Assembly (NCBI GenBank): GCA_030833315.1
Contig: JAURHM010000010.1
Span: forward strand, 1 to 62,783
Length of the DNA: 62,783 nucleotides
Direction: 5' to 3'
Source of the DNA: Burkholderiales bacterium
Lineage (GTDB): Bacteria > Pseudomonadota > Gammaproteobacteria > Burkholderiales > SG8-41
The position numbers were made by a program, and so were the translations under genes. Position 1 is the stretch's first letter, and each line of letters begins with the position of its first letter. Of this stretch, positions 1 to 8,577 are shown piece by piece. The notes beneath the pieces were generated by a model, which saw only the letters and a program-made list of their open reading frames with translations, was not told the origin of the DNA and made no database searches.

Positions 1-663
1 ATTGATGCGCCACTGGCCATTGCCGAGTTGGGCAAGCAGACCGGTGAAGCGGGCATAACGCTGCGCGGCTTCCTGCGGATCGGCGACACAGATGATGACC
101 GCAGCGAGTCCGCGCGCGCCGTTGGCATGGGCGGTCCAGCGTTCCTGCCAAAGCCATTGCGGCGTGTGCTGCTGGCAATACTGGATGCGGCCTTCGGCCA
201 TTGTTCCCGGCGGCACGCGCACGACCGAGAAGCGTGCGGTTTCTTCACCTTGCTCGGTGCCGATCTGGCGTTGCAGCGCCACCGTCGGCAGCGGTGTAAA
301 GCCGTTTTTGTCGAGACGGGCGTGATCGGCTTCAGCATCGGCGCTGCCGAAAGCAATCAGGTGCAGTCCGGTATAGCGCTGGATCGCCGTGCGCAGTTGC
401 TGGGCAATGGGCGTGTCGGCTGTCGGCGTCAGGAATTCCAGATAACCCTCGCGCAACATCACGCAGCGGTTGCCGCTGCCCGCGGCTACCAGCGGGCCGC
501 CGGGTTCCAGACGATGGGATTGTGCCGAGAACGGCGTCAGCGTGAAGCCCGCCTGTTCCAGCGCTGAACTGGCTGCATCGATAAGCGGCACAAAATGCGC
601 CACATGATCGATATTGAGTTTGCCGGGGGAAGGGGGCTGTGAAGCGGGGGCCGCGGCAGTCAT
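1..663 (-). CDS. Glyoxalase-like (VOC superfamily) protein, 3' end outside the window
   Basis: The 221 visible codons start at ATG 663 and run off the left edge without a stop. An early segment, LNIDHVAHFVP (residues 15-25), followed by GFTLTPFSAQSHR, matches the opening of glyoxalase-like (Glyoxalase_3 type) domains, where the HV histidine usually serves as a metal ligand. A second half beginning near YTGLHLIAFG looks like the paired beta-alpha-beta-beta-beta module. It lies 5 bp after the hydroxyacid dehydrogenase and is the last visible gene of a long minus-strand directon. The substrate is unknown; a dioxygenase or isomerase role within the VOC fold is possible. Confidence 0.7.
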   Translation of the reverse strand, partial: MTAAAPASQPPSPGKLNIDHVAHFVPLIDAASSALEQAGFTLTPFSAQSHRLEPGGPLVAAGSGNRCVMLREGYLEFLTPTADTPIAQQLRTAIQRYTGLHLIAFGSADAEADHARLDKNGFTPLPTVALQRQIGTEQGEETARFSVVRVPPGTMAEGRIQYCQQHTPQWLWQERWTAHANGARGLAAVIICVADPQEAAQRYARFTGLLAQLGNGQWRIN

Positions 664-668
664 GGTTC

Positions 669-1664
669 TCAGTAACCCAGCTTCGGATCAATACGCCGTT
701 TCAGGGCCTTGCCGGCGAGGAAACGTTCCAGGTTCTCGAACCAGAGGTCGAGTGAGATATCGATGTAATGCTCACCGTCGTCGCAGGAGATATGCGGCGT
801 GATGATCAGGTTGGGCGTGGTCCACAGCGAGGCGTCGGCGGGCAGCGGCTCGGGATCGACCACGTCGAGGATGGCGCCGCCGAGTTTGCCGCGGCGAAGC
901 CGGGTTTCCAGTGCGCGATAGTCGGCGACTGGACCACGTGCAATATTGATCACGCCGGCCGTGGGTTTCATCAGGTCCATGCGCTTGCCGTTGAGCAGGC
1001 CGCGCGTTTCCGCGGTTAGCGGCACGGCGAGCACGACAAAATCGGCCAGCGGCAGCATCCTGTCGAGCTGTTTGTAGCTCACCACCTTGTCGGCATGGCG
1101 GTTTTTCTGTGCGCTGCGCCGCACGCCGATGACCTTGAGGCCGATTTTTTTTGCGGCACGCGCAGCTGCTTCGCCGAGGTCACCAAGGCCGATGATTACG
1201 ACTGTTTTGCCGGTGATGCTCGGCGAGAACAACGCTTCCCAGCGATGCTGATGCTGGTTGGCCATGATCGCCGGCATGTGCGAGTTGAGCAGGTTGTAGG
1301 CCATGACCATGTACTGCTCGGTCTTGTGGCCGTGCGCGCCGCTGTTGTTGGTGAATGCCATGCCGCGCGGCAGCCAGTCCAGCGGCAGCACGCCGTCGAT
1401 GCCGGCCGAGGTGGCGTGGATCCATTTCAGTCTTGGCGCCCGTGACGCGAGTTTGTCGCGGTTGGCGGGCACGCCGATCAGCAGATCGGCATTAGTCAGC
1501 GCAGTTTCCAGTACATCGCCATCCCAGCCAAAGCTGACATCAATGCGCCGCGCAAGTGCGCGATGGCGGGTGCAGGCGGCTGCCCAATGTGCGGGCAGGG
1601 TATGAAAGATGCTCGCCTTCTTGCGCGTGTTCTCGATGTGCAGATGCAGTCTTTGGATCGACAT
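669..1664 (-). CDS. D-2-hydroxyacid dehydrogenase, NAD-dependent
   Basis: A 331-residue protein of the D-isomer 2-hydroxyacid dehydrogenase family, which reduces 2-keto acids to D-2-hydroxy acids with NAD(P)H. The Rossmann motif GLGDLG is at residues 159-164. The expected catalytic Arg243 (NIARGP), Glu272 (DPEPLP) and His291 (ITPHIS) are all present. No signal peptide is seen, so it should be cytoplasmic. It follows the ABC receptor gene by 11 bp and precedes the glyoxalase-like gene by 5 bp, so it is probably part of the same catabolic transcript. A second, divergent member of the family lies at 60500-61588. Confidence 0.9.
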   Translation of the reverse strand: MSIQRLHLHIENTRKKASIFHTLPAHWAAACTRHRALARRIDVSFGWDGDVLETALTNADLLIGVPANRDKLASRAPRLKWIHATSAGIDGVLPLDWLPRGMAFTNNSGAHGHKTEQYMVMAYNLLNSHMPAIMANQHQHRWEALFSPSITGKTVVIIGLGDLGEAAARAAKKIGLKVIGVRRSAQKNRHADKVVSYKQLDRMLPLADFVVLAVPLTAETRGLLNGKRMDLMKPTAGVINIARGPVADYRALETRLRRGKLGGAILDVVDPEPLPADASLWTTPNLIITPHISCDDGEHYIDISLDLWFENLERFLAGKALKRRIDPKLGY

Positions 1665-1675
1665 CGCGCAGCGGA

Positions 1676-2659
1676 TTATTTGATCTGCTTCGAGCGCTGG
1701 AACGGGGCCGTCAGGAAGGCGGCCTCAGGCGGATCATTCTTGGCGGCGCCGGCGGCCTTGACGATTTCCTGCATGCGTTTCAGTGAAGAGACATCGGAGG
1801 CTTCAAAGCTCGCCATATAAGCGCCGTCCCACTGTGCGGCATAGGCCTTGGCATCGACAGCGTTCATATTGGCCGCCTTCTGCAGAATCTCCGCAACCTT
1901 GTCCTTGTTCTTGCTGCCGTATTCCAGGGTTTTGCGCATCGCGGCGATGAACTTGGCGACTGCCTCGGCGTTTTTGACGACATAGTCGCTGTGCACTATG
2001 GTTACGGCAAGGATCGGTGCGGCATTCACTTTGGTCAGCTTCTTCCAGTCGTCGACGATGCTACCGAGATAGGTCAGTTTGATGTCGTCGCTCATCTGCG
2101 CGATGGTCACCGAGCGGATGACGGCCGCATCGACTTCCTTTTGGAGCAGGAACTGGGCGAGACGCCCCTCATTGCCCGGTACCACGCTGTAGTCGGCAGG
2201 TTTCAGGTTGTAGATACCCTGCAGGATCGAGGTGGCAATGGCGTGGGTAGCGCTGCCGGGCGGCGACATGCCGATCTTCTTGCCTTTGAGGTCGGCGATA
2301 CTCTTGATCGGGGAGCCGGCGGGGACAACGATCTGCGCCTCGGCAATCTGCGAAGCCATTACGATTTTGATCGGTACGCCGTCAGCGGCGATGGTCATCG
2401 ACGCGGTGGACGGTGCGCCGAAGGCGAGGTCGATGGTCTGTGGCACGATGGCGCGGGTGGGGCCGTTGACCTCGGCGAATTTTACCCATTCGACTTCAAG
2501 GCCTTCCTTCTCGGCCATTTTCATCTGCTCCATCACTGCGCCGAAGCCGAGACTGAAGCCGCTGGTCCAGTAACCGACTTTGATTTTCTGCGCCTGCGCG
2601 GGTGCGGCGGCGAACAGCAGGGCAAGGGCAAAAGCCTTCAATAGTTGTGCCGGTTTCAT
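1676..2659 (-). CDS. ABC transporter substrate-binding protein, NMT1/SsuA-TauA type
   Basis: A 327-residue periplasmic receptor with a clear signal peptide (about residues 1-23, cleavage after AQA). The mature chain begins KIKVGYWTSGFS, as in NMT1/THI5-like and sulfonate/taurine-type receptors. ATG 2659 is preceded by a good AGGGG ribosome site. The ATPase gene lies 23 bp upstream in transcription order and the permease three genes further up, so the three make one importer. UbiD and UbiX sit between permease and ATPase, which suggests the imported compound is a carboxylic acid. The substrate class (sulfonate, aromatic acid or other) cannot be read from sequence. Confidence 0.9.
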   Translation of the reverse strand: MKPAQLLKAFALALLFAAAPAQAQKIKVGYWTSGFSLGFGAVMEQMKMAEKEGLEVEWVKFAEVNGPTRAIVPQTIDLAFGAPSTASMTIAADGVPIKIVMASQIAEAQIVVPAGSPIKSIADLKGKKIGMSPPGSATHAIATSILQGIYNLKPADYSVVPGNEGRLAQFLLQKEVDAAVIRSVTIAQMSDDIKLTYLGSIVDDWKKLTKVNAAPILAVTIVHSDYVVKNAEAVAKFIAAMRKTLEYGSKNKDKVAEILQKAANMNAVDAKAYAAQWDGAYMASFEASDVSSLKRMQEIVKAAGAAKNDPPEAAFLTAPFQRSKQIK

Positions 2660-2682
2660 TGGAACCCCTTTTGAAATAAAAA

Positions 2683-3468
2683 TTAAATCAATGATTTAAG
2701 CTGATGTGCCAGTTGTGCGGTGGCGGCTTCAGTGGCATCGCGCGGGCGCGACAGTGCAATCGGAACCTGGTCGCGTATGCGTCCGGGGCGCGGCGCCATC
2801 ACCACCACCGTGTCAGCGAGAACGACGGCTTCTTCCACGTCATGGGTCACGAACACGATGGTCATGTGTTTCAACTGCTGGATGCGCAGCAACTCGTCGT
2901 GCATCTGCGCACGGGTCAGCGCGTCCAGCCGCGAGAACGGTTCATCCATCAGCAGGATGCAGGGTTCCAGCACCAGACTACGGGCAAGCGCGACGCGGCT
3001 GCGCATGCCGCCGGAGAGTTGGTAGGGAAAGGAATCAGCGAAGGCTTCAAGACCGACCAGCCGTAGCGCGTCGCGAGCACGGGCCTGACGTTCCGAATAC
3101 GGCATCGTTCCGGCTTCCAGCGCGAATTCGACGTTATGCAGGGCGGTGCGCCAGGGCAGCAGGCGGTCCTCCTGGAACATGTAACTGACGCTGCGCCAGT
3201 CGGTGAACTGGCGCGAGGGCGTACCGTTGATCAACACTTCGCCCTGCTCGGGCTTGACCAGTCCGGAGATGATATTGAGCAGCGTTGATTTGCCGCAGCC
3301 GGAGGCGCCGAGGATGGCGACGATCGAATGTGCCGGGATGGTGAGGGTGATGTCGGCCAGCACTTGCAGCGGCCCACCGTCAGCGGTCTTGAACCATTTG
3401 CTGACGCTGCGGACCGCGATGGCGCCGGTTTCGGTCGGAACCGCATGGGCTGCGACTGCAGTGTTCAT
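2683..3468 (-). CDS. ABC transporter ATP-binding protein, SsuB/TauB type
   Basis: A 261-residue ABC ATPase. Walker A GASGCGKS is at 54-61, the signature LSGGM at 151-155 and Walker B ILLMDEP at 171-177, followed by the D-loop and a switch His in VTHDVEE. This arrangement is typical of nitrate/sulfonate/taurine-type importers. The start ATG 3468 is separated by one base from the UbiD stop, so translation is probably coupled. It would energise the permease at 5724-6536 together with the receptor at 1676-2659. Confidence 0.93.
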   Translation of the reverse strand: MNTAVAAHAVPTETGAIAVRSVSKWFKTADGGPLQVLADITLTIPAHSIVAILGASGCGKSTLLNIISGLVKPEQGEVLINGTPSRQFTDWRSVSYMFQEDRLLPWRTALHNVEFALEAGTMPYSERQARARDALRLVGLEAFADSFPYQLSGGMRSRVALARSLVLEPCILLMDEPFSRLDALTRAQMHDELLRIQQLKHMTIVFVTHDVEEAVVLADTVVVMAPRPGRIRDQVPIALSRPRDATEAATAQLAHQLKSLI

Positions 3469-3469
3469 C

Positions 3470-5104
3470 TCAGGGGCCTTTTACCGGCGGCTTGGCCGCG
3501 AAAGCGGAGTTGCGCAGGCACATGCGGCCGCGAGGATCCTGCCACAGTGTGCCGTCCTCATGTAGCTTGCCCAATGTGCGGGCAACGGTCTGGAAGTCGT
3601 AGTCGGCGAATTGTTCGGCTAGTTCCGAATAATACTTCGGTGTTTTTTCGATGACGGCGATTATTTTTGCCCCGAGCTCGGTCACAGCGGCATCGCCGGA
3701 TGCAGCCTGCTGCACGGTGTCGGCCTTGCCGGCGTAGTAATCATGGATTTTTGCCCGGTCGGTGTAGGCGTAGGCGATGCGTTCGAAACGTTCGCGAGGA
3801 ATGCCTTCGGAGATCGTCGCGTCGATGCCGACCTTGGCGCCCGTGGGAACCACGCCGGGCGGCGTCACCGCGAGGCTGGGGTCCAGCGGCTTGGCGCGGC
3901 TGCCCGGGATGATCATGATGTCCTTGTCGCCCTGCACGCGGGTGGCGATAGCCCATTCGACATCCATCGCATTGAATATGTCGATGTCGTCATCGACAAC
4001 GACCACATGTTTCAGGTCCATCACCGACAGCGCGGCGAGCAGCGCATTCTTGCCTTCCCCGGCCTGCTTCTTGATCGAGATCACGGCGTGCCACATACCA
4101 CAGCCGCCCAGCGTGACATTGATATCCTTGACCTGCACGCCGGCGGTCTTCAAGGCGCGGCGGATCTGGGTGTAACGCGTCGGAGCCATCAGCCAGGTGT
4201 TTTCCCAAGGCATGTGCAGCGCGTAATAGATCGCGTCCTTGCGCATGGTGATGGCATTGATGCGCACTACGGGATTCCAGTGCAGGCCACCCATCAGCCG
4301 GGTGAATTCGCCAAAGCGGCCTTCGGGTTGTGTCCAGCCGGTCGGCAGAATTTCACCTTCGAGAACAATTTCCGAATCGGCGATGCACGGGAGATCGATG
4401 GTTTCGCACTGCGCGAGTTCGATGGCCTGACCGCGGATGCCGCCGGCGATGCCCATTTCATCGGTCCCCAGCGGCGCACGGAAGCCGGAGCCGAGGTTTT
4501 CAAAAGGATGGTTGCCGATGGAGATGGATATGGGTAACGCTTCACCCCGTTCGAAAGCGCGCTGTGCAAACAGCCGCATATTGTTCGGGGTGACGATGTC
4601 GATGCCGGTCAGGTTGCGTTCCTTGACCATGAAACGGTAGATGCCGGAGTTCAGGCCGAATTCCGGATCGCGCGCAATGGTGATACCGGCGGTGATCATC
4701 GGGCCGCCGTCGTAGATCGAGAACATCGGAATCGGCAGGCTGAACAGGTCAACGTCCTTGCCGGTCTTGATCACCTGTTTCGCGGCGCAGGATTCGACAT
4801 AGCGCGGCGGGATCGGTTTTTCAATGCCGCGTTCCAGGCGGAATTCGATTTCCGGATAGTTTTCGCAGCCCATCGACATGATGGCGCGTTTCTGCGAACG
4901 GATGATTCCCGACACCACCGGCATCTTGTAGCCGATGACATTGTGGAACAGTAGCGCCTTGTCAGCCTGATCGACCAGCGTGGCGATATGCCGGCTGTCC
5001 ACCGGCTGTTTGATGTCGACGAGTTCTTTTTCGCTGCGCAGGCGATCCAGGAAACCGCGGAAGGTTTCGTTGGCGTAAGGCAGTGGCTTCGTCGCTTCTT
5101 TCAT
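3470..5104 (-). CDS. UbiD-family prenylated-FMN (de)carboxylase
   Basis: A 544-residue member of the UbiD family, which reversibly decarboxylates aromatic or alpha,beta-unsaturated acids using prenylated FMN. The residues that define the active site in characterised homologues are visible at the right spacing: Asn152 and Arg157 (GLNSGIYR), and Glu261 and Glu266 in PEGRFGEF. The chain is longer at its C-terminus than ubiquinone-pathway UbiD, with a distinct tail after about residue 440. The start overlaps the UbiX stop (TAATG). Being encoded inside an ABC-importer operon argues for a catabolic substrate and against ubiquinone synthesis. Confidence 0.92.
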   Translation of the reverse strand: MKEATKPLPYANETFRGFLDRLRSEKELVDIKQPVDSRHIATLVDQADKALLFHNVIGYKMPVVSGIIRSQKRAIMSMGCENYPEIEFRLERGIEKPIPPRYVESCAAKQVIKTGKDVDLFSLPIPMFSIYDGGPMITAGITIARDPEFGLNSGIYRFMVKERNLTGIDIVTPNNMRLFAQRAFERGEALPISISIGNHPFENLGSGFRAPLGTDEMGIAGGIRGQAIELAQCETIDLPCIADSEIVLEGEILPTGWTQPEGRFGEFTRLMGGLHWNPVVRINAITMRKDAIYYALHMPWENTWLMAPTRYTQIRRALKTAGVQVKDINVTLGGCGMWHAVISIKKQAGEGKNALLAALSVMDLKHVVVVDDDIDIFNAMDVEWAIATRVQGDKDIMIIPGSRAKPLDPSLAVTPPGVVPTGAKVGIDATISEGIPRERFERIAYAYTDRAKIHDYYAGKADTVQQAASGDAAVTELGAKIIAVIEKTPKYYSELAEQFADYDFQTVARTLGKLHEDGTLWQDPRGRMCLRNSAFAAKPPVKGP

Positions 5105-5727
5105 TATTTTTTCTTTTCCTTGAGATCGGCGGGGCCGGTGACGCCGGCCCAGCGCGGAATGGAGTTGTGTTCAACGTCGAACAGGTCAAGCACGCGGCCG
5201 ACCGAATGGTTGACCAGATCGTCAACGGTTTTGCCGCCGCTGTAGAAAGCCGGCACCGGCGGGAAAATCACGCCGCCCATCAGCGTCACCATCTCCATGT
5301 TGCGGATGTGCGCGAGGTTCAGCGGTGTCTCGCGGGTGATCAGCACCAGACGGCGACGTTCTTTGAGGATCACGTCGGCGGCGCGGGTGATCAGGTTGTC
5401 GGCGAAGGCATGGGCAACTCCGGCAAGGGTTTTCATCGAGCAGGGTGCGATGACCATACCCGCCGTGATGAAGGAGCCGCTGGCTATGGTGGCGCCGATG
5501 TCGCGTACGTTGTGGGTGACGTCGGCCAGCTTGTGCAGCGCTTTGCGGTCCATGCCGTATTCCTGGAAGGCATTGAGCACACCGGCTTCGGAAACAACCA
5601 GATGGGTTTCCCAGCCGCCGATTTCACGCAGGCGTTCGAGGATGCGGATGCCATAGACCGAGCCCGACGCGCCGGTCATGGCGACGATGAGGCGGCGGGG
5701 CGGCTTGCTGTTGCGCGGGGTACTCAT
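5104..5727 (-). CDS. ubiX: Flavin prenyltransferase UbiX
   Basis: A 207-residue UbiX/Pad1-type flavin prenyltransferase that makes the prenylated FMN cofactor needed by UbiD. The flavoprotein opening RRLIVAMTGASGSVYG, the segment IAPCSMKTLAG and the late motif RETPLNLAHIRNM are all present. I chose ATG 5727, giving an N-terminus MSTPRNSKPP, because it forms an ATGA overlap with the permease stop; a further-upstream start would run deep into the permease gene. The 3' end overlaps the UbiD start, so cofactor enzyme and decarboxylase are translationally coupled. Confidence 0.92.
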   Translation of the reverse strand: MSTPRNSKPPRRLIVAMTGASGSVYGIRILERLREIGGWETHLVVSEAGVLNAFQEYGMDRKALHKLADVTHNVRDIGATIASGSFITAGMVIAPCSMKTLAGVAHAFADNLITRAADVILKERRRLVLITRETPLNLAHIRNMEMVTLMGGVIFPPVPAFYSGGKTVDDLVNHSVGRVLDLFDVEHNSIPRWAGVTGPADLKEKKK

Positions 5728-6536
5728 TGATTCTCGGCTTCCTTTTTCCAGCGGAACAGGTGGTCTTCCAGAGGGCGCAGTACGCCCATTTCGAGCGCGG
5801 CCATCATGACCACCAGGGTCAGGGTCCAAGCGAACACCTGATCAGTCTGGATCAGGTCGGCGGCCTGGCGCAACCGGTATCCTACACCGCTCGAGGAGCC
5901 CAGCGTTTCGGCGACCAGCGATACCCGCCAGCCGAAACCGAAGGCCAGCCTGGCGCCCGAAAAGAAGTAGGGCAGTATGGTCGGCAGATAGATCTTGAGC
6001 ATGACCTTCCACGACGGCATGCGCAGGACATGGGCCAGTTCGATGAAGTCGGCGCTGACCGTGCGCGTGCCCTGCCAGACATTTGTGATGATCAGCGGCA
6101 TCGCGGTCATGAACACCACAAAGATCGTGGTGGCATTCGACACACCGAACCAGATGATCGCGAAAATTGCCCAGATCGCCGATGACACGGTATTCATCAC
6201 CGGAATGACCGGTTCAAAGAACTCGCCGAGACGGCGGTTGGCGCCGAACAGAATGCCCAGCGGCAGGCCGATTACCGTGGCGAGGATAAAACCGGCGGCA
6301 ACGCGGCCCAGGGTGATGCCAAGATTGCTCCAAAGATCGCCGTTGGCGGAAATCTGCAGCAGCGAATTCCATACGCGCACCGGGCCGGGCAGGATGTAGT
6401 GCGGTACGCCCAGTGCAAGCACCCACCACAATCCGAGAATGGTGCCGATCAGGGCGACCCGCTGCAATAGCAGGTCGAGCCGGAGCAGGCGGGCAGTGCC
6501 GCGGGCGTGGATCCGGCTTTCAAGGACTTCTGGCAT
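5724..6536 (-). CDS. ABC transporter permease, SsuC/TauC type
   Basis: A 270-residue integral membrane protein with about six hydrophobic helices. A degenerate EAA loop (FIELAHVLRMPSWKV, about residues 165-179), the ATPase contact site, is followed by the LPTILP segment, as in sulfonate/nitrate-type permeases. It starts 9 bp after the thioesterase gene and its stop overlaps the UbiX start by ATGA. With the receptor and ATPase further along the same transcript it completes an importer. The order permease-UbiX-UbiD-ATPase-receptor is unusual. Confidence 0.92.
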   Translation of the reverse strand: MPEVLESRIHARGTARLLRLDLLLQRVALIGTILGLWWVLALGVPHYILPGPVRVWNSLLQISANGDLWSNLGITLGRVAAGFILATVIGLPLGILFGANRRLGEFFEPVIPVMNTVSSAIWAIFAIIWFGVSNATTIFVVFMTAMPLIITNVWQGTRTVSADFIELAHVLRMPSWKVMLKIYLPTILPYFFSGARLAFGFGWRVSLVAETLGSSSGVGYRLRQAADLIQTDQVFAWTLTLVVMMAALEMGVLRPLEDHLFRWKKEAENQ

Positions 6537-6545
6537 TACCGGATT

Positions 6546-6965
6546 TTACTTCGGCGTAGCGGTGAAATAGGTGCCGCGGCCGCTTGCGACCAGTGCGCCG
6601 TCCTTGTCGTAGACATAGGCTTCCGCGGTCGAATACTGGCTGCCGCTGCGCACGACGCGGCCTTTGGCGGTCAGGTCTCCGGGCATCGCCGCCTTGTGAT
6701 AGTCGACGCGGATGTCGATGGTCGGCACCGGACGGCCCAGCTGGGCGGCGATGGCGTAGTCGGCAACGACGTCAACAATCGCGGCAAGGATGCCGCCGTG
6801 GGTGTATTTGCGCTCGGGATTGACCACCCATTCCTCGCGCCAGGTCGCCTTGACCTCGATGCCGGCGTCGTCGGCCTTGAGGAAGGTGAAGTTAAGCCAT
6901 TGGTTGAACGGACCGCGGGTGATTAGCTTCTGCAGTTGTTCGAGGGTGGGTTTGTTGTCGGTCAT
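6546..6965 (-). CDS. PaaI-family hotdog acyl-CoA thioesterase
   Basis: A 139-residue single hotdog-fold protein. The segment THGGILAAIVDVVADYAI around residues 55-72 contains the HGG and Asp features of the PaaI-type thioesterase helix, and VDYHKAAMPGDLTAKGRV forms the following strands. Members hydrolyse acyl-CoA, often aryl- or phenylacetyl-CoA intermediates, and are cytoplasmic. It lies 9 bp before the permease and 63 bp after the acyl-CoA synthetase, so it may recycle CoA in the same pathway. Confidence 0.88.
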   Translation of the reverse strand: MTDNKPTLEQLQKLITRGPFNQWLNFTFLKADDAGIEVKATWREEWVVNPERKYTHGGILAAIVDVVADYAIAAQLGRPVPTIDIRVDYHKAAMPGDLTAKGRVVRSGSQYSTAEAYVYDKDGALVASGRGTYFTATPK

Positions 6966-7028
6966 TACGGGCTCCGGTTCGATTCAGGATTGAAGACTAC
7001 TGGGTGACGGGGCGCAACCTATAAATTA

Positions 7029-8567
7029 TCAGGCTGCTGATGAATTCTTCTCAGCACTGCTGCCGGCGACGATGCTTCGCAGTTTGTCGCGATCAATCTT
7101 GTTGGTGCCGGCGAGCGGCAGCTGATCAAGAAAGAACACCCGGCGGGGGTGTTGGTAAACAGGGCCGTTTTTCAGGGCGAACTGGCGAAGGTCGTCCTCC
7201 TTTGCCGACTGGCCGCTGCGCAATACGATGAAGGCATAAGGCACCTGGCCTTTCAGCTCGTGACTGAAGGGCATCACGCAAGCCTGGTGAACGGCGGGGT
7301 GACGCTCCAGAAGGCGTTCGACTTCGATCGGAAAAATGTTTTCACCGCCGCAGACAAACATATCGTCGGTGCGGCCGACAAAAAAGTAGAACCCTTCGGC
7401 ATCGCGTCGGCAGACGTCGCCGGTGTGATACCAGCCACCCTTCAGGCGTTTCGCGGATTCCTCGGGAAGATTGTGATAGCCCAGCAGGATGCCCGGGTTT
7501 TTCAAAAGCAGTTCGCCTTCGTTGGCATTGGAGCCGTTGATCAGCTTTGCATCGGTGCCGGGGTAGGGCACGCCGATCGACCCCATCGGCCGCGGTTTGT
7601 TGTCGGGGTGCGGACCCAGCGGCACCGGGCCGCCTTCGGTGACGCCGTAGACCACCAGTGGTTCGGCGTTGGGAAAATGCACGCGGATGTCAGCCAGCAA
7701 CTGCGGGGAAGATGGCGCGGAGCCCATCATTACTGTTCGCACAGAGGTTGTGTCAGTGTTCGACAGCAGTTCCTTGCGGGCGAGCAGCATCGAGATCATC
7801 GTCGGTACGCCGGAAATGACCGTGCAGTGAAAACGCTCGATCGCCGCGATGTAGTGTTCCACATTGAACTGCGGCATCAGCACCAGCGTGGCACCCGCAG
7901 TCAGTCCCTGCTTGATCGCGTTGAGTGCGTTCTTGTGATAGAGCGGGGCCGCGACAAGAATGACATCGTTCTCACTGGTGCCACGGGTGTGCGCGAGGAT
8001 CCGGCGGCTCCAGTTCTGGCCGAAATGGCTCAACAGCACGCCCTTGGGTTTGCCTGTGGAGCCCGAGGTATAGGGCTGTATCGCGACGGTATCGGGGCTG
8101 GGTTCGACCGGTGTAAACGGACCGGCGTCGAGAAAGTCACCGAAGGCATTGCTGTCGTCAAATGCAATGGTGGAGAGATCCGGTGGCAGCAGATGGCTGT
8201 AAGCCAATTCGCAGAATGCCAGCTTTGCGCCAGCGTCACCGGCGATGTAGCTTACGGTCTCGGCTGCTAGCTTGATGTTGACTGGCACCGGGATCACGCC
8301 TGCGCGCATCGCGCCGAGCAGTGTAGCGACGAACTCGACGCGGTTCAGCGAAAGAATGCAGATGCGGTCCCCGGCTTTGAGGCCGCGGCGGACCAGCCCG
8401 CGTGCAACGGCATCGGCCTGAGCGTCGAGAGCGGCAAAACTGTGTTCCCGCAGCGAACCCGGGTCGCGCAGGTCGACCAGCGCGGTCCGCTTGCTACCGG
8501 CATGCGCGCTGAACGGGGTTCCCAGATTGCCCGGGTAACCCCGCGGTTCAGGACGGGGTACAGCCAT
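7029..8567 (-). CDS. AMP-binding acyl-CoA synthetase
   Basis: A 512-residue ANL-superfamily ligase that activates a carboxylic acid to its CoA thioester via an acyl-adenylate. The phosphate-binding motif YTSGSTGKPKG is at residues 166-176. The hinge motif GWYHTGDVCRRDAEGFY and the later GRTDDMFVCGGENIFP are intact. The C-terminal catalytic Lys is in LAGTNKIDRDKL. ATG 8567 begins 10 bp after the MDR oxidoreductase stop. The context of thioesterase, UbiD decarboxylase and importer suggests an organic acid that may be aromatic; the exact substrate is unknown. Confidence 0.9.
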   Translation of the reverse strand: MAVPRPEPRGYPGNLGTPFSAHAGSKRTALVDLRDPGSLREHSFAALDAQADAVARGLVRRGLKAGDRICILSLNRVEFVATLLGAMRAGVIPVPVNIKLAAETVSYIAGDAGAKLAFCELAYSHLLPPDLSTIAFDDSNAFGDFLDAGPFTPVEPSPDTVAIQPYTSGSTGKPKGVLLSHFGQNWSRRILAHTRGTSENDVILVAAPLYHKNALNAIKQGLTAGATLVLMPQFNVEHYIAAIERFHCTVISGVPTMISMLLARKELLSNTDTTSVRTVMMGSAPSSPQLLADIRVHFPNAEPLVVYGVTEGGPVPLGPHPDNKPRPMGSIGVPYPGTDAKLINGSNANEGELLLKNPGILLGYHNLPEESAKRLKGGWYHTGDVCRRDAEGFYFFVGRTDDMFVCGGENIFPIEVERLLERHPAVHQACVMPFSHELKGQVPYAFIVLRSGQSAKEDDLRQFALKNGPVYQHPRRVFFLDQLPLAGTNKIDRDKLRSIVAGSSAEKNSSAA

Positions 8568-8577
8568 GGTTTTCCGA

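Noticed and set aside
6966-7028. GGTTCGATTC resembling a tRNA T-loop
   Set aside because: The gap is only 63 bp and has no matching acceptor, D or anticodon stems.
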